Source of the DNA: Pseudomonas sp. UMAB-08
GTDB lineage: Bacteria; Pseudomonadota; Gammaproteobacteria; Pseudomonadales; Pseudomonadaceae
Length of the DNA: 44,980 bases
Assembly (NCBI RefSeq): GCF_900095225.1
Contig: NZ_LT607425.1
Coordinates: 1-44,980 of the forward strand
Reading direction: 5' to 3'
Shown here: in pieces, positions 16,760-25,575 of the stretch
How positions within the stretch are numbered: position 1 is the first letter of the stretch
Layout of the letters: the number at the start of each line of letters is the position of its first letter
Made by a program: the position numbers and the translations under genes
Notes under the pieces: model-generated
Seen by the model: only the letters and a program-made list of their open reading frames with translations
Database searches by the model: none
Told to the model about the DNA's origin: nothing

Positions 16760-19309
16760 TCAGTGAGTGGTTTTACTGTCGATTTTGGCGAGCAGGGTTG
16801 TCAGGGCCGAGGCGCAGGCTTTAGGGTCCGGGCTACCGGAGCGCAGTTGCGACAAGGACCGGTCGATGGACTTATCCACAGCGGTCCAGTCACTGGGGCT
16901 CATCGGTTGAAGCTTTTCTTCGCCTTGGTCCCAGGCCGTTTCCAGATCGGTAATGCGTGAACGTGCAGCGCTCATGTCACCGGTATTGACCAGCGCAGAG
17001 GTGTCCACCACGATTTTGCGGTAGGCGGAGAGATCGCCCAGAGGACCGCCAGCAGGGCCCCCTCGCGCCGCGACCTGGCCTTGTTGGCTTGCGAACTTGG
17101 CGATCAGGGTTTGCAACGCTTCATCGATGGCGGCCTTGTCCGGGGTACCGGAGCGCAATTGCACGAGGGCTCGATCAATGGATTTATCCACCGATGTCCA
17201 TCCTTCCTGGCTGCGTGCCTGAAGTTGCTTGGCCGAGGCGTCCCATGCGCTTTCCAGGTCCTTGATGCGGGCTTTCCCTCCTGCGATGTCACCGGCTTTT
17301 ACTTTGCCGAGGGTGTCGCTGGCGATGGCCGAAAATGACGAGAGGTCGCCCAGAGATCCTGTGGTTACTAGCGTTTGAGCGCTTGGCGATGCTTGAGGGG
17401 TGAGTGTCGGTATCCAAAACCAGCCGCCCAACCCGATGACGCCCACGGCCAGCAGGAGGCTGAGAAAGGGGCGCGACGTCAGACGGGGAGTGGTCGAGCG
17501 CTTATCGGGACTGCGCAGGGACCGACTGTGCAGCGTGACCCAGAGGGCGCTGGAGATGAAAATCGACGACACCGCGCCACACATCAACCCGATCACCAAT
17601 GCCAGCGAGAACATTTGCAGCGGTTCGCAGGCGAATAAATAAAGACTGCTCGACGCCATCACCACGGTGAGCACCGTGTACAGGGAACGCCCCAGGGTTT
17701 GCTCGATGCTCTGATTGACCATGCTTAACAAGGATGCTTCGTCTGGGGTTTTGGTCCGCTTGAGGTTCTCGACGATGCGTCCGAAGATCACGATTTTATC
17801 GTTCAGCGAGTAACCGATGATGGTCAGCAGCGCGGCAACGTAGGTCACATCGATTTCGAACTTGAAGAGCGCGAAAACTGCCGAGACAAATAGAAGGTCG
17901 AGGATGATCGGAAGGACGGTGGCCACAGCAATGGCCCAGGAAAACCGAAGCCCGATGTACAGGGCAATGCTGATGAATGCGGCCAGGACGGCATAGATTG
18001 CGCGGGTCGCGAAGTCGCGTGCGATGCCCGGGTCCGCCGTATTCTCTTCGTACTCGATCTTCTGATATTTTGCCTGGAAGGCTGAAATCACCTGCTTCAA
18101 CTCAGCGGGCTTGAGAACTTCATCGAAGCGGGCCGCTATGTGTTCGTTCTGCGTACCACCTACCGCGAGCGTCGCCGGAACGATCCCGGCAGCGGTCATA
18201 ATCTGTGTGGCCTCGCTCTGGGTTGTCGGGCGATCAATATCGATATCCAGCGCAGTGCCAGCCGTGAAGTCGATATCAAGATTGAGTCCGTGCGCACGGT
18301 AGTACAACGCACCACTGGCGATGGTCAGCACCGAAAGAAGGATTGCTGTTTTGCCGAACTTCACGAAGTCGAAAAAGTGTTTGCGCGCTTTGCGCGGCTT
18401 GCCGCCACCGATCAACCAGGTCTGTGGCAACCAACCCGAATCCACCAGCCACAAGGTCAGTGTGCGCACCAGGAAATAGTTGGTGCAAATACTGATCACG
18501 ATGCTTGCCAGCAAGGTCAGCGAGAATCCCTGGATCGGTCCGATGCCTGCGGCAAACAATGCGATCATCGCCAGTGCAGTGACCAGATTGGCGTCGCGAA
18601 TGGTCGAGAATGATCCATTGAAGCCATTCACTACCGCTGTTCTCAGGTCGTGACCCCGCGCGAGCTGTTCGCGGGTGCGTTCGAAGCAAATGATGCTGGC
18701 ATCCGCCGCCATGCCGATCCCCAACACAAATGCGACCACCGCAGAAAGCGACAGGGTCGCGTGTGATGCGTTGAACAGAATGATCAGCAGCCACAGGTAG
18801 ACGACGGTGCAGAATGCGGCGATCAGCCCGGCCCCTCGGTACAGCACCAGCAGCAAGAGGAAGATACAGGCGATGCCGATAACTCCTGCGGTCATGGTTT
18901 CAGCCAGAGCCGTCTTGCCAAGTACGCTCCCGACCGTCTGGGTGTACTTCTCGGTGAGTACCGTCGGCAGCCCGTGGGTGTCGCCCAGCAGTGAGCGCGA
19001 TTCATCCGCTGACGTCAGTCCCGCCAGCTTCACGCGAATGTGATCGTCACCCTCAAGACGGATATCAGGCTCAGACATGCCAATGCTGTCGGCCCGTTGG
19101 CGCAGGATGTCGACGGTCTTGAGCACATCCTGTTTGGACAGCGTCTGTTCGCCTGGCTGCGGTGTCACAACGTAGTAAATCTCGTAACCGCCGCGAAACT
19201 CCAGGCCGAATCGCACCTTTGAAGCAAGGGGCGCGAACGACAAACTGATCAAGGCGGCCAGCAGGCCCACCAGCAGCACAAACAAAATGCGTTGTTTCGA
19301 TTGAGTCAT
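16760..19309 (-). CDS. secDF: Accessory fused SecD-SecF protein with two extra C-terminal repeats
   Basis: This 849-residue fusion has SecD- and SecF-like halves. The SecD half has LEFRGG at the start of the first periplasmic domain and GMAADASIICFER in the membrane part. The SecF half has GYSLNDKIVIFGRIVEN. The first periplasmic domain is short, so the P1 head seems reduced. After the SecF membrane region and one more hydrophobic segment (about residue 625) come two related units of about 90 residues (about 651-740 and 755-845). Both contain DLE-S/T-AWD, a W-T-x-VDKSIDR block and LRSG. About half the positions agree between them. Pseudomonas housekeeping secD and secF are separate genes next to yajC, so this is an extra copy. 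It is divergent from a two-component system. Confidence 0.88.
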   Translation of the reverse strand: MTQSKQRILFVLLVGLLAALISLSFAPLASKVRFGLEFRGGYEIYYVVTPQPGEQTLSKQDVLKTVDILRQRADSIGMSEPDIRLEGDDHIRVKLAGLTSADESRSLLGDTHGLPTVLTEKYTQTVGSVLGKTALAETMTAGVIGIACIFLLLLVLYRGAGLIAAFCTVVYLWLLIILFNASHATLSLSAVVAFVLGIGMAADASIICFERTREQLARGHDLRTAVVNGFNGSFSTIRDANLVTALAMIALFAAGIGPIQGFSLTLLASIVISICTNYFLVRTLTLWLVDSGWLPQTWLIGGGKPRKARKHFFDFVKFGKTAILLSVLTIASGALYYRAHGLNLDIDFTAGTALDIDIDRPTTQSEATQIMTAAGIVPATLAVGGTQNEHIAARFDEVLKPAELKQVISAFQAKYQKIEYEENTADPGIARDFATRAIYAVLAAFISIALYIGLRFSWAIAVATVLPIILDLLFVSAVFALFKFEIDVTYVAALLTIIGYSLNDKIVIFGRIVENLKRTKTPDEASLLSMVNQSIEQTLGRSLYTVLTVVMASSSLYLFACEPLQMFSLALVIGLMCGAVSSIFISSALWVTLHSRSLRSPDKRSTTPRLTSRPFLSLLLAVGVIGLGGWFWIPTLTPQASPSAQTLVTTGSLGDLSSFSAIASDTLGKVKAGDIAGGKARIKDLESAWDASAKQLQARSQEGWTSVDKSIDRALVQLRSGTPDKAAIDEALQTLIAKFASQQGQVAARGGPAGGPLGDLSAYRKIVVDTSALVNTGDMSAARSRITDLETAWDQGEEKLQPMSPSDWTAVDKSIDRSLSQLRSGSPDPKACASALTTLLAKIDSKTTH

Positions 19310-19460
19310 GATCGTTGTACCCAGACATGCGTAATTGCCGGGCAGTCTATTGAGGTGCGAATGAATGGATCATTAACGATAGAAAACGACGCAAAGCGGG
19401 CTACTTTATGGCTAAGTGCGAATGCGGTAGCGTGTCGCGAACGATAAGGCGAGGTGATCA

Positions 19461-20126
19461 ATGAAGGCGCTTGTGGTCGAGGACAATGTACTGCTCGGCA
19501 AGAGCGTCAGACGTGGTCTCGAAGAGGGGGGCTGGGTCGTCGATCTCGCCCTGGATGGCAAGGAGGCACTTTATTTCGTCGAGTCCAGCGAATACGACGT
19601 GATCGTGCTCGATTGGATGTTGCCCAAGTTGTCGGGCCTGGATTTCGTCAAGACGGTGCGTGCGCAGGCAAGAGAAGTGCCCATCATCATGGTCACCGCC
19701 AAGGGCGATTTGCGCGACAGGGTCGAAGGTCTCGATCAGGGGGCCGATGATTATCTGGTCAAGCCTTTCGACATGGTCGAGCTGATTGCCCGGGTCAACG
19801 CGCTTTACCGGCGATCCACGGCTCGCGGGGCAACGCTACTGGAACTGGCAGGCCTGAATATCGACCTCGCAACCATGAGCGTGACGATCAACCAAACCCC
19901 CTTGGTGCTGACGGGCAAGGAATATGACTTGCTCGTGGCGCTTGCCAGTAAAGCCGGGCAGTTGGTCAAGCGCACGGCTATCACCGGATTGCTGTACTCC
20001 CTGGACATGGAGCCGGACAGCAATAGCCTTGATGTGCTGCTCGCGCGCCTGCGCAGAAAACTGATGGGGTCGGGCGTAGAGATTGAAACCTTGCGCGGCA
20101 AGGGGTTCACGCTTCGTGTGGCTTAA
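19461..20126 (+). CDS. OmpR/PhoB-family response regulator
   Basis: This is a 221-residue two-domain regulator. In the receiver domain the acidic pocket Glu7/Asp8, phospho-acceptor Asp51 (VIVLDWMLP), Thr79 and Lys101 (YLVKPFD) are all present. The C-terminal winged helix (about 125-220) has LTGKEYDLLVAL and SNSLDVLLARLRRKL, of the QseB/PmrA/TctD group. GAGG lies just upstream of ATG 19461. It is co-transcribed with the kinase that overlaps its end and divergent from the secDF-like gene, which is its likely target. Confidence 0.93.
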   Translation: MKALVVEDNVLLGKSVRRGLEEGGWVVDLALDGKEALYFVESSEYDVIVLDWMLPKLSGLDFVKTVRAQAREVPIIMVTAKGDLRDRVEGLDQGADDYLVKPFDMVELIARVNALYRRSTARGATLLELAGLNIDLATMSVTINQTPLVLTGKEYDLLVALASKAGQLVKRTAITGLLYSLDMEPDSNSLDVLLARLRRKLMGSGVEIETLRGKGFTLRVA

Positions 20127-21543
20127 GCTTTCGCTGAATATCAAAATAACGATTACGTTATTCGTTGTGCAGGCGAGCGTGTTGGCGCTGAGTGTCCTTT
20201 GGTTGAGCCATTGGGTGGAAGCGGCTCGGCTGGATGAGTTGCGCCATCATCTGGATACTCAGTCAGACGTCATCGAGGCGCTGATCCTCCCCGAGGCAGG
20301 TCAACTGGTCTATCAGCGCAGCGGCGAGTTTGCGCAAGAGCTGGATCGTGACCGTGACGTCTATTTTATCGCGGGGGACGAAGCAGGCCCGCCGATGTTT
20401 GAGTCTCAAGGCCCCCCTGAGAAAATCCGCAACACCTTGCGCCCGCGCATGACGACCTTGAAGGTGACAGGCGAAGCATCCCGGTTGCTGACCACTGAGT
20501 TCGGCAAATGGCTGGTTCAAAGCGGGCAGATAGAGCGTCAGTCCGGGGCGGCCACGCTTCAGACGACGGTCACGGTGGCCCTCAATGCTCAGCCCGTGCT
20601 CGACGCAGTGAGTGAATTCAAACGGCTGGCCACTCTGGCGGCGATGGGCATTCTGCTGCTGACGGCACTGGGTAGTTTTCTGGTGGTGTCTTATTCCACA
20701 CGAAACCTGCGCAGTTTTTCGCGGCAGTTGCGCTTGCTCAAACCCCCAGAATTTACTCAGCGCGTGGTGTTTACACCCCATTCGGCAGAGGAAAAGCTGC
20801 TGTTCGACAGCTATGCCGAGATGGTGCATGCGGTGCGCACGGTTCTGGAAAGCCAGCGTCTGTTTATTGCCAACGCGTCTCATGAGTTGAAAACACCCAT
20901 TGCCGCAGTGACATCTGCATTGGAGGTTATTCTCATGCGCCCCCGTGAGGCGCAAGACTACGCAGACACTTGTCGAGATGTTCTGGCGGAAATGCAGGTG
21001 TTGAAACGGTTGTCGTCGGCGCTAATGGACCTGGCACGACTGGACGAAGCCCAAATCGCCGGGATCAATAGTGAATGTCGGCTGGATGATGTCGTTCGCG
21101 TGGTAGCCGCCCGTTGGCAGCGACAGGCTCAGGCCAAAAATGTGGCGCTTTCGGTGCAGATCGACGCAGACGCGCGTTACGAGACGCCCGGCTCGCTTGA
21201 GCAGTGGGAAGTGGTGCTTGGAAACCTGGTCGACAACGCGATCAAGTACACGGCGACGCAAGGTCATGTGCGGGTGAAGTTGAGCACATCGCCGGACGGC
21301 GGTTGGCAGTTGTCGGTCGAAGACGACGGTATAGGGATGTCATCGACGGATCTGGAGCAGTTAGGGCAGGTCTTCTTCCGAGCGGATACTGCGCGCTCGG
21401 ATGGAAGCTCATTCGGCCTTGGTTTTGCCCACGCCAAGCGCATCGTTGAACAACTGGGCGGGAAGATGAGTGTGCAGAGTGTCAAGCATTCGGGCACCTG
21501 TGTGACGTTATGGCGGAAGACATCGCACGTGCTGGCCGGCTAA
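20116..21543 (+). CDS. Membrane sensor histidine kinase
   Basis: This is a 475-residue HisKA/HATPase kinase, partner of the regulator just upstream. The first membrane segment is about residues 10-32 and the second about 172-193, with a periplasmic sensor domain of about 140 residues between. The phospho-acceptor is His256 in NASHELKTP. N box LVDNAIKYT, G1 DDGIGMS and G2 GLGFAHAKRIVEQLGG are intact. I chose GTG 20116, which overlaps the regulator by 11 nt and has AAGGGG 9 nt upstream; ATG 20083 lies deeper inside the regulator gene. The signal sensed is unknown. Confidence 0.92.
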   Translation: MWLKLSLNIKITITLFVVQASVLALSVLWLSHWVEAARLDELRHHLDTQSDVIEALILPEAGQLVYQRSGEFAQELDRDRDVYFIAGDEAGPPMFESQGPPEKIRNTLRPRMTTLKVTGEASRLLTTEFGKWLVQSGQIERQSGAATLQTTVTVALNAQPVLDAVSEFKRLATLAAMGILLLTALGSFLVVSYSTRNLRSFSRQLRLLKPPEFTQRVVFTPHSAEEKLLFDSYAEMVHAVRTVLESQRLFIANASHELKTPIAAVTSALEVILMRPREAQDYADTCRDVLAEMQVLKRLSSALMDLARLDEAQIAGINSECRLDDVVRVVAARWQRQAQAKNVALSVQIDADARYETPGSLEQWEVVLGNLVDNAIKYTATQGHVRVKLSTSPDGGWQLSVEDDGIGMSSTDLEQLGQVFFRADTARSDGSSFGLGFAHAKRIVEQLGGKMSVQSVKHSGTCVTLWRKTSHVLAG

Positions 21544-21578
21544 CCCCTGAGCGCACCAGAAACACCGCTCCTGACCAC

Positions 21579-22322
21579 TCACATCGGCACGGGTTGATTC
21601 GGCTTGATATAGGCAACTGATCGACGTATCCGCTCGGCGAGGGAGCTGTCTGCATGCTGGTTGTGGTAGTGAAAGACAGCGGTTACGCGCAAGGCATTCG
21701 CGTCAGCCGGCAGATTGGTGTGCAGTGAACGGTAGCCCCAGAACAGGTAGAGGTCGCCCGGTCGCATGTGGACTCGGGTGAACCGCTCGGGGTGGTTCGC
21801 GTACTCTTTTAGCCGCCGACGCTGTGCCCAGCGGTTGTCGACGCGCAGCTTGTCGAGCAGGTTAAAGGCATAGGTTTTCCGGAGGGGGCGGTGGTTTGGC
21901 AGCATGATTAAATCGCCAGGATTATCCGGCATACAGACTGGCATGATGGTGGTCAGCACGAAGGAGTCATAGTGGAAAATCGAGGACTCACGTTGACCTT
22001 GCTCGCCGGTCAGGCAACGCAACACCTGGTACAGACGCTGCTCGGTTGAATGCTCCCCCGTCGCGGCCGTAACGATACGCTTGCATAGATCGACGAAGTA
22101 CGGGGAGCGGCCCCATTCGTCCAGAAGCGAACCGGCAACGGCTTGGTGCCCGGTCAGGGCAACATAGCTGTTACCCGCCGCTACGACGGCCTCTGTGGCC
22201 AGGTTCTGTAACTCGGTCAGCTCTGTGCTTGTGGCCCAGCCAGGTAGCACGGCATAACCGTTGATATTGATAGCCTCGATGAGAGACTTTATCTGTTCAT
22301 CTGAAAACGTTGTGTATTGCAT
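21579..22322 (-). CDS. Phytanoyl-CoA dioxygenase-like Fe(II)/2-oxoglutarate enzyme
   Basis: This is a 247-residue protein with a jelly-roll 2-oxoglutarate oxygenase pattern. The facial triad is HxD (SIFHYDSF) and a distal His in GYRSLHTN, with the 2OG-binding Arg shortly after (ALRVTAVFHYH). An N-terminal segment GYAVLPGW is typical of PhyH-like enzymes. The substrate is unknown; relatives hydroxylate lipids, amino acids and natural products. It is a single gene converging with the sensor kinase, and its upstream side is a 515-bp gene-free stretch. Confidence 0.8.
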   Translation of the reverse strand: MQYTTFSDEQIKSLIEAININGYAVLPGWATSTELTELQNLATEAVVAAGNSYVALTGHQAVAGSLLDEWGRSPYFVDLCKRIVTAATGEHSTEQRLYQVLRCLTGEQGQRESSIFHYDSFVLTTIMPVCMPDNPGDLIMLPNHRPLRKTYAFNLLDKLRVDNRWAQRRRLKEYANHPERFTRVHMRPGDLYLFWGYRSLHTNLPADANALRVTAVFHYHNQHADSSLAERIRRSVAYIKPNQPVPM

Positions 22323-22838
22323 GGCTACATTCCCGACTTTCTTGAAATAGAAGGGGCGTTAGCAGGCACTCATCACAACATGGTTAACGGCGTTGGGTGA
22401 TCGCCCACTCTCGCGTGGGTAGCGCACGGTTGATAATGCCGAGGGCACGTTTAATAGTGCGTCGATTCGTTCAGCGCTTTTAAACTATTCGATTAACCGG
22501 TGTAGCAAAGCTTGTCGTCCGTGAGAACAGAGGCCACACCGACCTGCCAGATAACGCGAAATCCGTTGTCTGGCAGTTACTCTTTGAGGCAATCCATGTG
22601 CATCGCCGTTTTATAGGCGTGCTAACGGATCCAAAATCCAGCGTAGCAGCTACTAAACATTACGCTGGCCGTGCCGAAAAATATTTTTGCGTTGAGCTGC
22701 ACGCTCAGTAGCTTGCGTGCGCGATGGCTGCTGAGTAGTGTCTAATGGCCTCCTCACATGCCCTGGCAGATGATGCCGCTTTTGTGCACGCAGGCGGACG
22801 GGGCCACAATCACGTTTTACCTCTACCGGTAACCTCAA
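22323..22838. other. Gene-free 516-bp spacer with inverted repeats
   Basis: No coding sequence is evident. Three inverted repeats are visible. CTGCCAGATAACG pairs with CGTTGTCTGGCAG (22544-22576, one G-T mismatch, 7-nt loop). CCAGCGTA pairs with TACGCTGG (22638-22668). CTCAGTAGC pairs with GCTGCTGAG further right, with one mismatch. The spacer divides divergent genes, so promoters for both must be here. Confidence 0.5.
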
Positions 22839-23315
22839 ATGAAACAGATCACCCCGGCTGACCTGGACACGCTAGGTGCCCAAGCCCAGCAATCCCCGCG
22901 CCTGCGCGCTAACCGCAACCTGCACGATGAACTGGCTGACCCGATCCAGCGCTTGGCTATCGCCATGGAGCCAGGCACGTATGTGCGTGCCCAGCGTCAT
23001 CCCCATACCTGGGAGTTGCTCTATCCTTTGCGCGGTCGGTTTGTGGTGTTGAATTTCGACGACGCGGGTACCGTCACCGAACGCACGGTATTGGGCGAAG
23101 ACTGCGCAGTACTGGAAATTCCCGCGGGCTGCTGGCATGCAGTGCTCTCTCTGGATGAGGGCGGCGTGATCTTTGAAGTGAAGCACGGGCCGTATATGCC
23201 CGTTGCTGAAGCGGACTTTGCCGCGTGGTCCGGCGCCGAAGGCAGTCCCTTGGCGGCCACGATTCTGAACGGCTATGCCACGGCGCAAATCGGTCAGCGT
23301 CTGCCCGGCCTTTAA
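22839..23315 (+). CDS. WbuC-family cupin metalloprotein
   Basis: This is a 158-residue single-domain cupin of the WbuC family, first named from O-antigen clusters. Visible features are RANRNLHDELADPIQRL near the N-terminus, the metal-site strand AQRHPHTWELLYPLRG, and PAGCWHAVLSLDEGGVIFEVKHGPY with the last His ligand. Its exact reaction is unknown. There is no O-antigen gene nearby, so it may have another role here. The next operon starts about 250 nt downstream. Confidence 0.85.
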   Translation: MKQITPADLDTLGAQAQQSPRLRANRNLHDELADPIQRLAIAMEPGTYVRAQRHPHTWELLYPLRGRFVVLNFDDAGTVTERTVLGEDCAVLEIPAGCWHAVLSLDEGGVIFEVKHGPYMPVAEADFAAWSGAEGSPLAATILNGYATAQIGQRLPGL

Positions 23316-23564
23316 GACAAGCGTATTTTTTGGCTGATGCCCGGCTGGTCGGAAACGACGGCGCGGGCCGGGTGATTTGTTCGCAGGGGAGAGCAGGCGC
23401 AACAGCGCTTGTTTTCCGTGGGACGCGTCGCCGTTCAGGGCTATTTTTAGCATGATCCAAGTCAGTGACGACGCTCGTCTGTTCGGGTATTCTGCGCGGC
23501 TTCGGCGACCCCTACCCCCCCAAAAGTAAGGGCCGCACGTCATTTGACGGACTGGAGCACTTGC

Positions 23565-24599
23565 ATGACCGATAGCCCCGTCCCTGTTTCGACCGAACCC
23601 GCCAGGCTCTTCTCCACGCTGCGTGAACGGATCAACTACAGGGTTGCCATTCTGGATCTCCAGGGGCGCGGTTTAGTATTGATCGGTGGGCTCATTGCCT
23701 TGGCATGGGTCACGTCGGGCATTTATAAAGTGCAGCCGGACGAGCAGGGCGTAGTGCTGCGTTTTGGTCGTTGGGCGGACACCACCGAATCAGGGTTGCA
23801 CTACCACCTGCCCTATCCCTTTGAGGCGGTGCTGCTGCCCAAGGTTACCCAAGTCAATCAGCTGCAGTTAGGCAGCGCCAGCAGTGCCCTTACCACGGGT
23901 AACAGTGGTTCGCGTGACAAGCAGATGCTGACGGGCGATGAAAACATCGTCGAAGCCGACTGCACGGTTTTTTGGCGAATCAAGGACGCTGGACAGTACC
24001 TGTTCAAAATCAGCGATCCCGAGCGCTCGATAAAAATCATTGCCGAAAGTGCGCTACGCGAAGTCATCGGACGCACGCCGATCCAGTCCGCCATGTCCGA
24101 CAAGCGAGCGCAGATCGCGGATGAAACACGCGAACTGCTGCAACAGCTATTGGACAGCGAGAAGGCTGGCATCCTCATCACCCAGGTTCAGCTGCAACGG
24201 GTCGATCCGCCGCCGCAGGTTATCGATGCCTTCAACGATGTGCAGCGCGCACGCGCGGATCAGGAGCGCGCCCGTAACGAAGCAGAGGCCTATGCCAACG
24301 ATGTGATCCCTCGTGCGCGAGGCGATGCGGCGCGAATCACTCAGGATGCCGAGGCCTACAAGTCGCAGGTTGGCAACCTGGCAGAGGGTGAGGCTAAGCG
24401 TTTTCTGTCTGTTTACAACAGCTACGTGCAAGCCAAGGACGTCACCGCCTGGCGTTTGTACATGGAGAGCATGGATGAGGTGCTGAAGAAGGCCTCAAAA
24501 GTCATCATAGATTCTTCGGGGAAGGGCATGTCTGGCGTGGTGCCCTATATGCCGCTATCTGATCCAGGCAAGTCTGCTCAGAAGGACGCTAAATCATGA
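23565..24599 (+). CDS. hflK: HflK-like SPFH membrane protein, accessory copy
   Basis: This is a 344-residue SPFH/band-7 protein. One N-terminal membrane segment (about residues 37-53) is followed by VQPDEQGVVLRFGRW, the start of the SPFH domain. A long charged helix (RARADQERARNEAEAYANDVIPRARG) and a C-terminal tail follow. HflK and HflC form a large periplasmic cage around the FtsH protease and restrain it. The usual Gly-rich HflK N-terminus and hfq-hflX neighbours are missing, so this is probably a second, accessory pair. Start ATG 23565 has GGAG 7-8 nt upstream. Its end overlaps the hflC-like start by 4 nt. Confidence 0.88.
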   Translation: MTDSPVPVSTEPARLFSTLRERINYRVAILDLQGRGLVLIGGLIALAWVTSGIYKVQPDEQGVVLRFGRWADTTESGLHYHLPYPFEAVLLPKVTQVNQLQLGSASSALTTGNSGSRDKQMLTGDENIVEADCTVFWRIKDAGQYLFKISDPERSIKIIAESALREVIGRTPIQSAMSDKRAQIADETRELLQQLLDSEKAGILITQVQLQRVDPPPQVIDAFNDVQRARADQERARNEAEAYANDVIPRARGDAARITQDAEAYKSQVGNLAEGEAKRFLSVYNSYVQAKDVTAWRLYMESMDEVLKKASKVIIDSSGKGMSGVVPYMPLSDPGKSAQKDAKS

Positions 24600-25477
24600 G
24601 CTCCGCGCTCAAATGGCTGATCGCCGGGGTCGGCATCGTTACGTTATGGGTGTTGGCATCGTCGGTCTACGTTGTCGACGAAACGCAGCAGGCGTTGATC
24701 ATCCGCTTTGGCGCGCCGATGGGCGTGGCCGGTGAGCCGGGTCTGAAGTTCAAGGTTCCGTTCAGCGACTCCCTGGTGTTCTATGACAGCCGACTGCAGA
24801 CGCTGACCTCGCCCGCCGAACAGGTCATTTTGGGCGATCAGAAGCGCATTGAGGTCGAGACCTACACGCGCTTTCGCATCAGCGACCCGCTGCGCTTCTA
24901 CCAGGCGGTAGGTACGCTGGACCAGGCCAGCGCACAACTGACGCAAATGGTCAGTTCTTCGTTACGGCGTGAGTTGGGTCAGGTGACGCTGCGATCATTA
25001 TTGTCGCCGGAGCGTCAGCAAGAAGTCGCGATCATCGAGAAAGACGTGGCCAGCAAGGCTGTCGGACTTGGGATCGAAGTGAGCGAGGTTCGCCTGCACC
25101 GCGCCGATTTGCCATTCGAGGCCAGCCAGGCGATCTATGACCGGATGAAGTCCGAGCGTCAGCGCGAGGCAAAGGAGCTGCGTGCACAGGGCTTCGAATG
25201 GGCTCAACAGATCCAGGGTAAGGCCGACCGGGATCGTACGGTCCTGTTGTCAGAGGTCCAGCGCAAGGCAGCGATCACTCACGGCGAAGCGGATGCCGAT
25301 GCTAACCAGATACTGTCGGCCGCGTTCAGCAAGGACCCGGTGTTCTACAAGCTGTACCGCTCGCTGCAGACCTACCGGCAGGCGCTGGCAGAGAGCCAGC
25401 CGATGCTGGTGCTGACGCCGGACGCTGAGTTCCTCAAGCAGTTTCGCACGGGGCCTGCTGCAACGGGCTCGAAGTAA
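24596..25477 (+). CDS. hflC: HflC-like SPFH membrane protein, accessory copy
   Basis: This is a 293-residue partner of the HflK-like protein just upstream; its ATG overlaps that stop (ATGA). It has one N-terminal membrane segment (about residues 8-25), then VVDETQQALIIRFGAPMG, the HflC start of the SPFH domain. The helical part has FEASQAIYDRMKSERQREAKELRAQG, and the tail has DPVFYKLYRSLQTYR as in HflC. It lacks nothing obvious. As with the partner, its place away from hfq-hflX suggests a paralogue of the housekeeping pair. Confidence 0.9.
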   Translation: MSSALKWLIAGVGIVTLWVLASSVYVVDETQQALIIRFGAPMGVAGEPGLKFKVPFSDSLVFYDSRLQTLTSPAEQVILGDQKRIEVETYTRFRISDPLRFYQAVGTLDQASAQLTQMVSSSLRRELGQVTLRSLLSPERQQEVAIIEKDVASKAVGLGIEVSEVRLHRADLPFEASQAIYDRMKSERQREAKELRAQGFEWAQQIQGKADRDRTVLLSEVQRKAAITHGEADADANQILSAAFSKDPVFYKLYRSLQTYRQALAESQPMLVLTPDAEFLKQFRTGPAATGSK

Positions 25478-25575
25478 AAATGCGAGTCATCGACCTTCCT
25501 TCTGACGATAAAGCGTTTCGGCAACGGCTGGCATGCTTGTTTATATGACGCATCTCCTTGCCTGGAAACAGCCCC

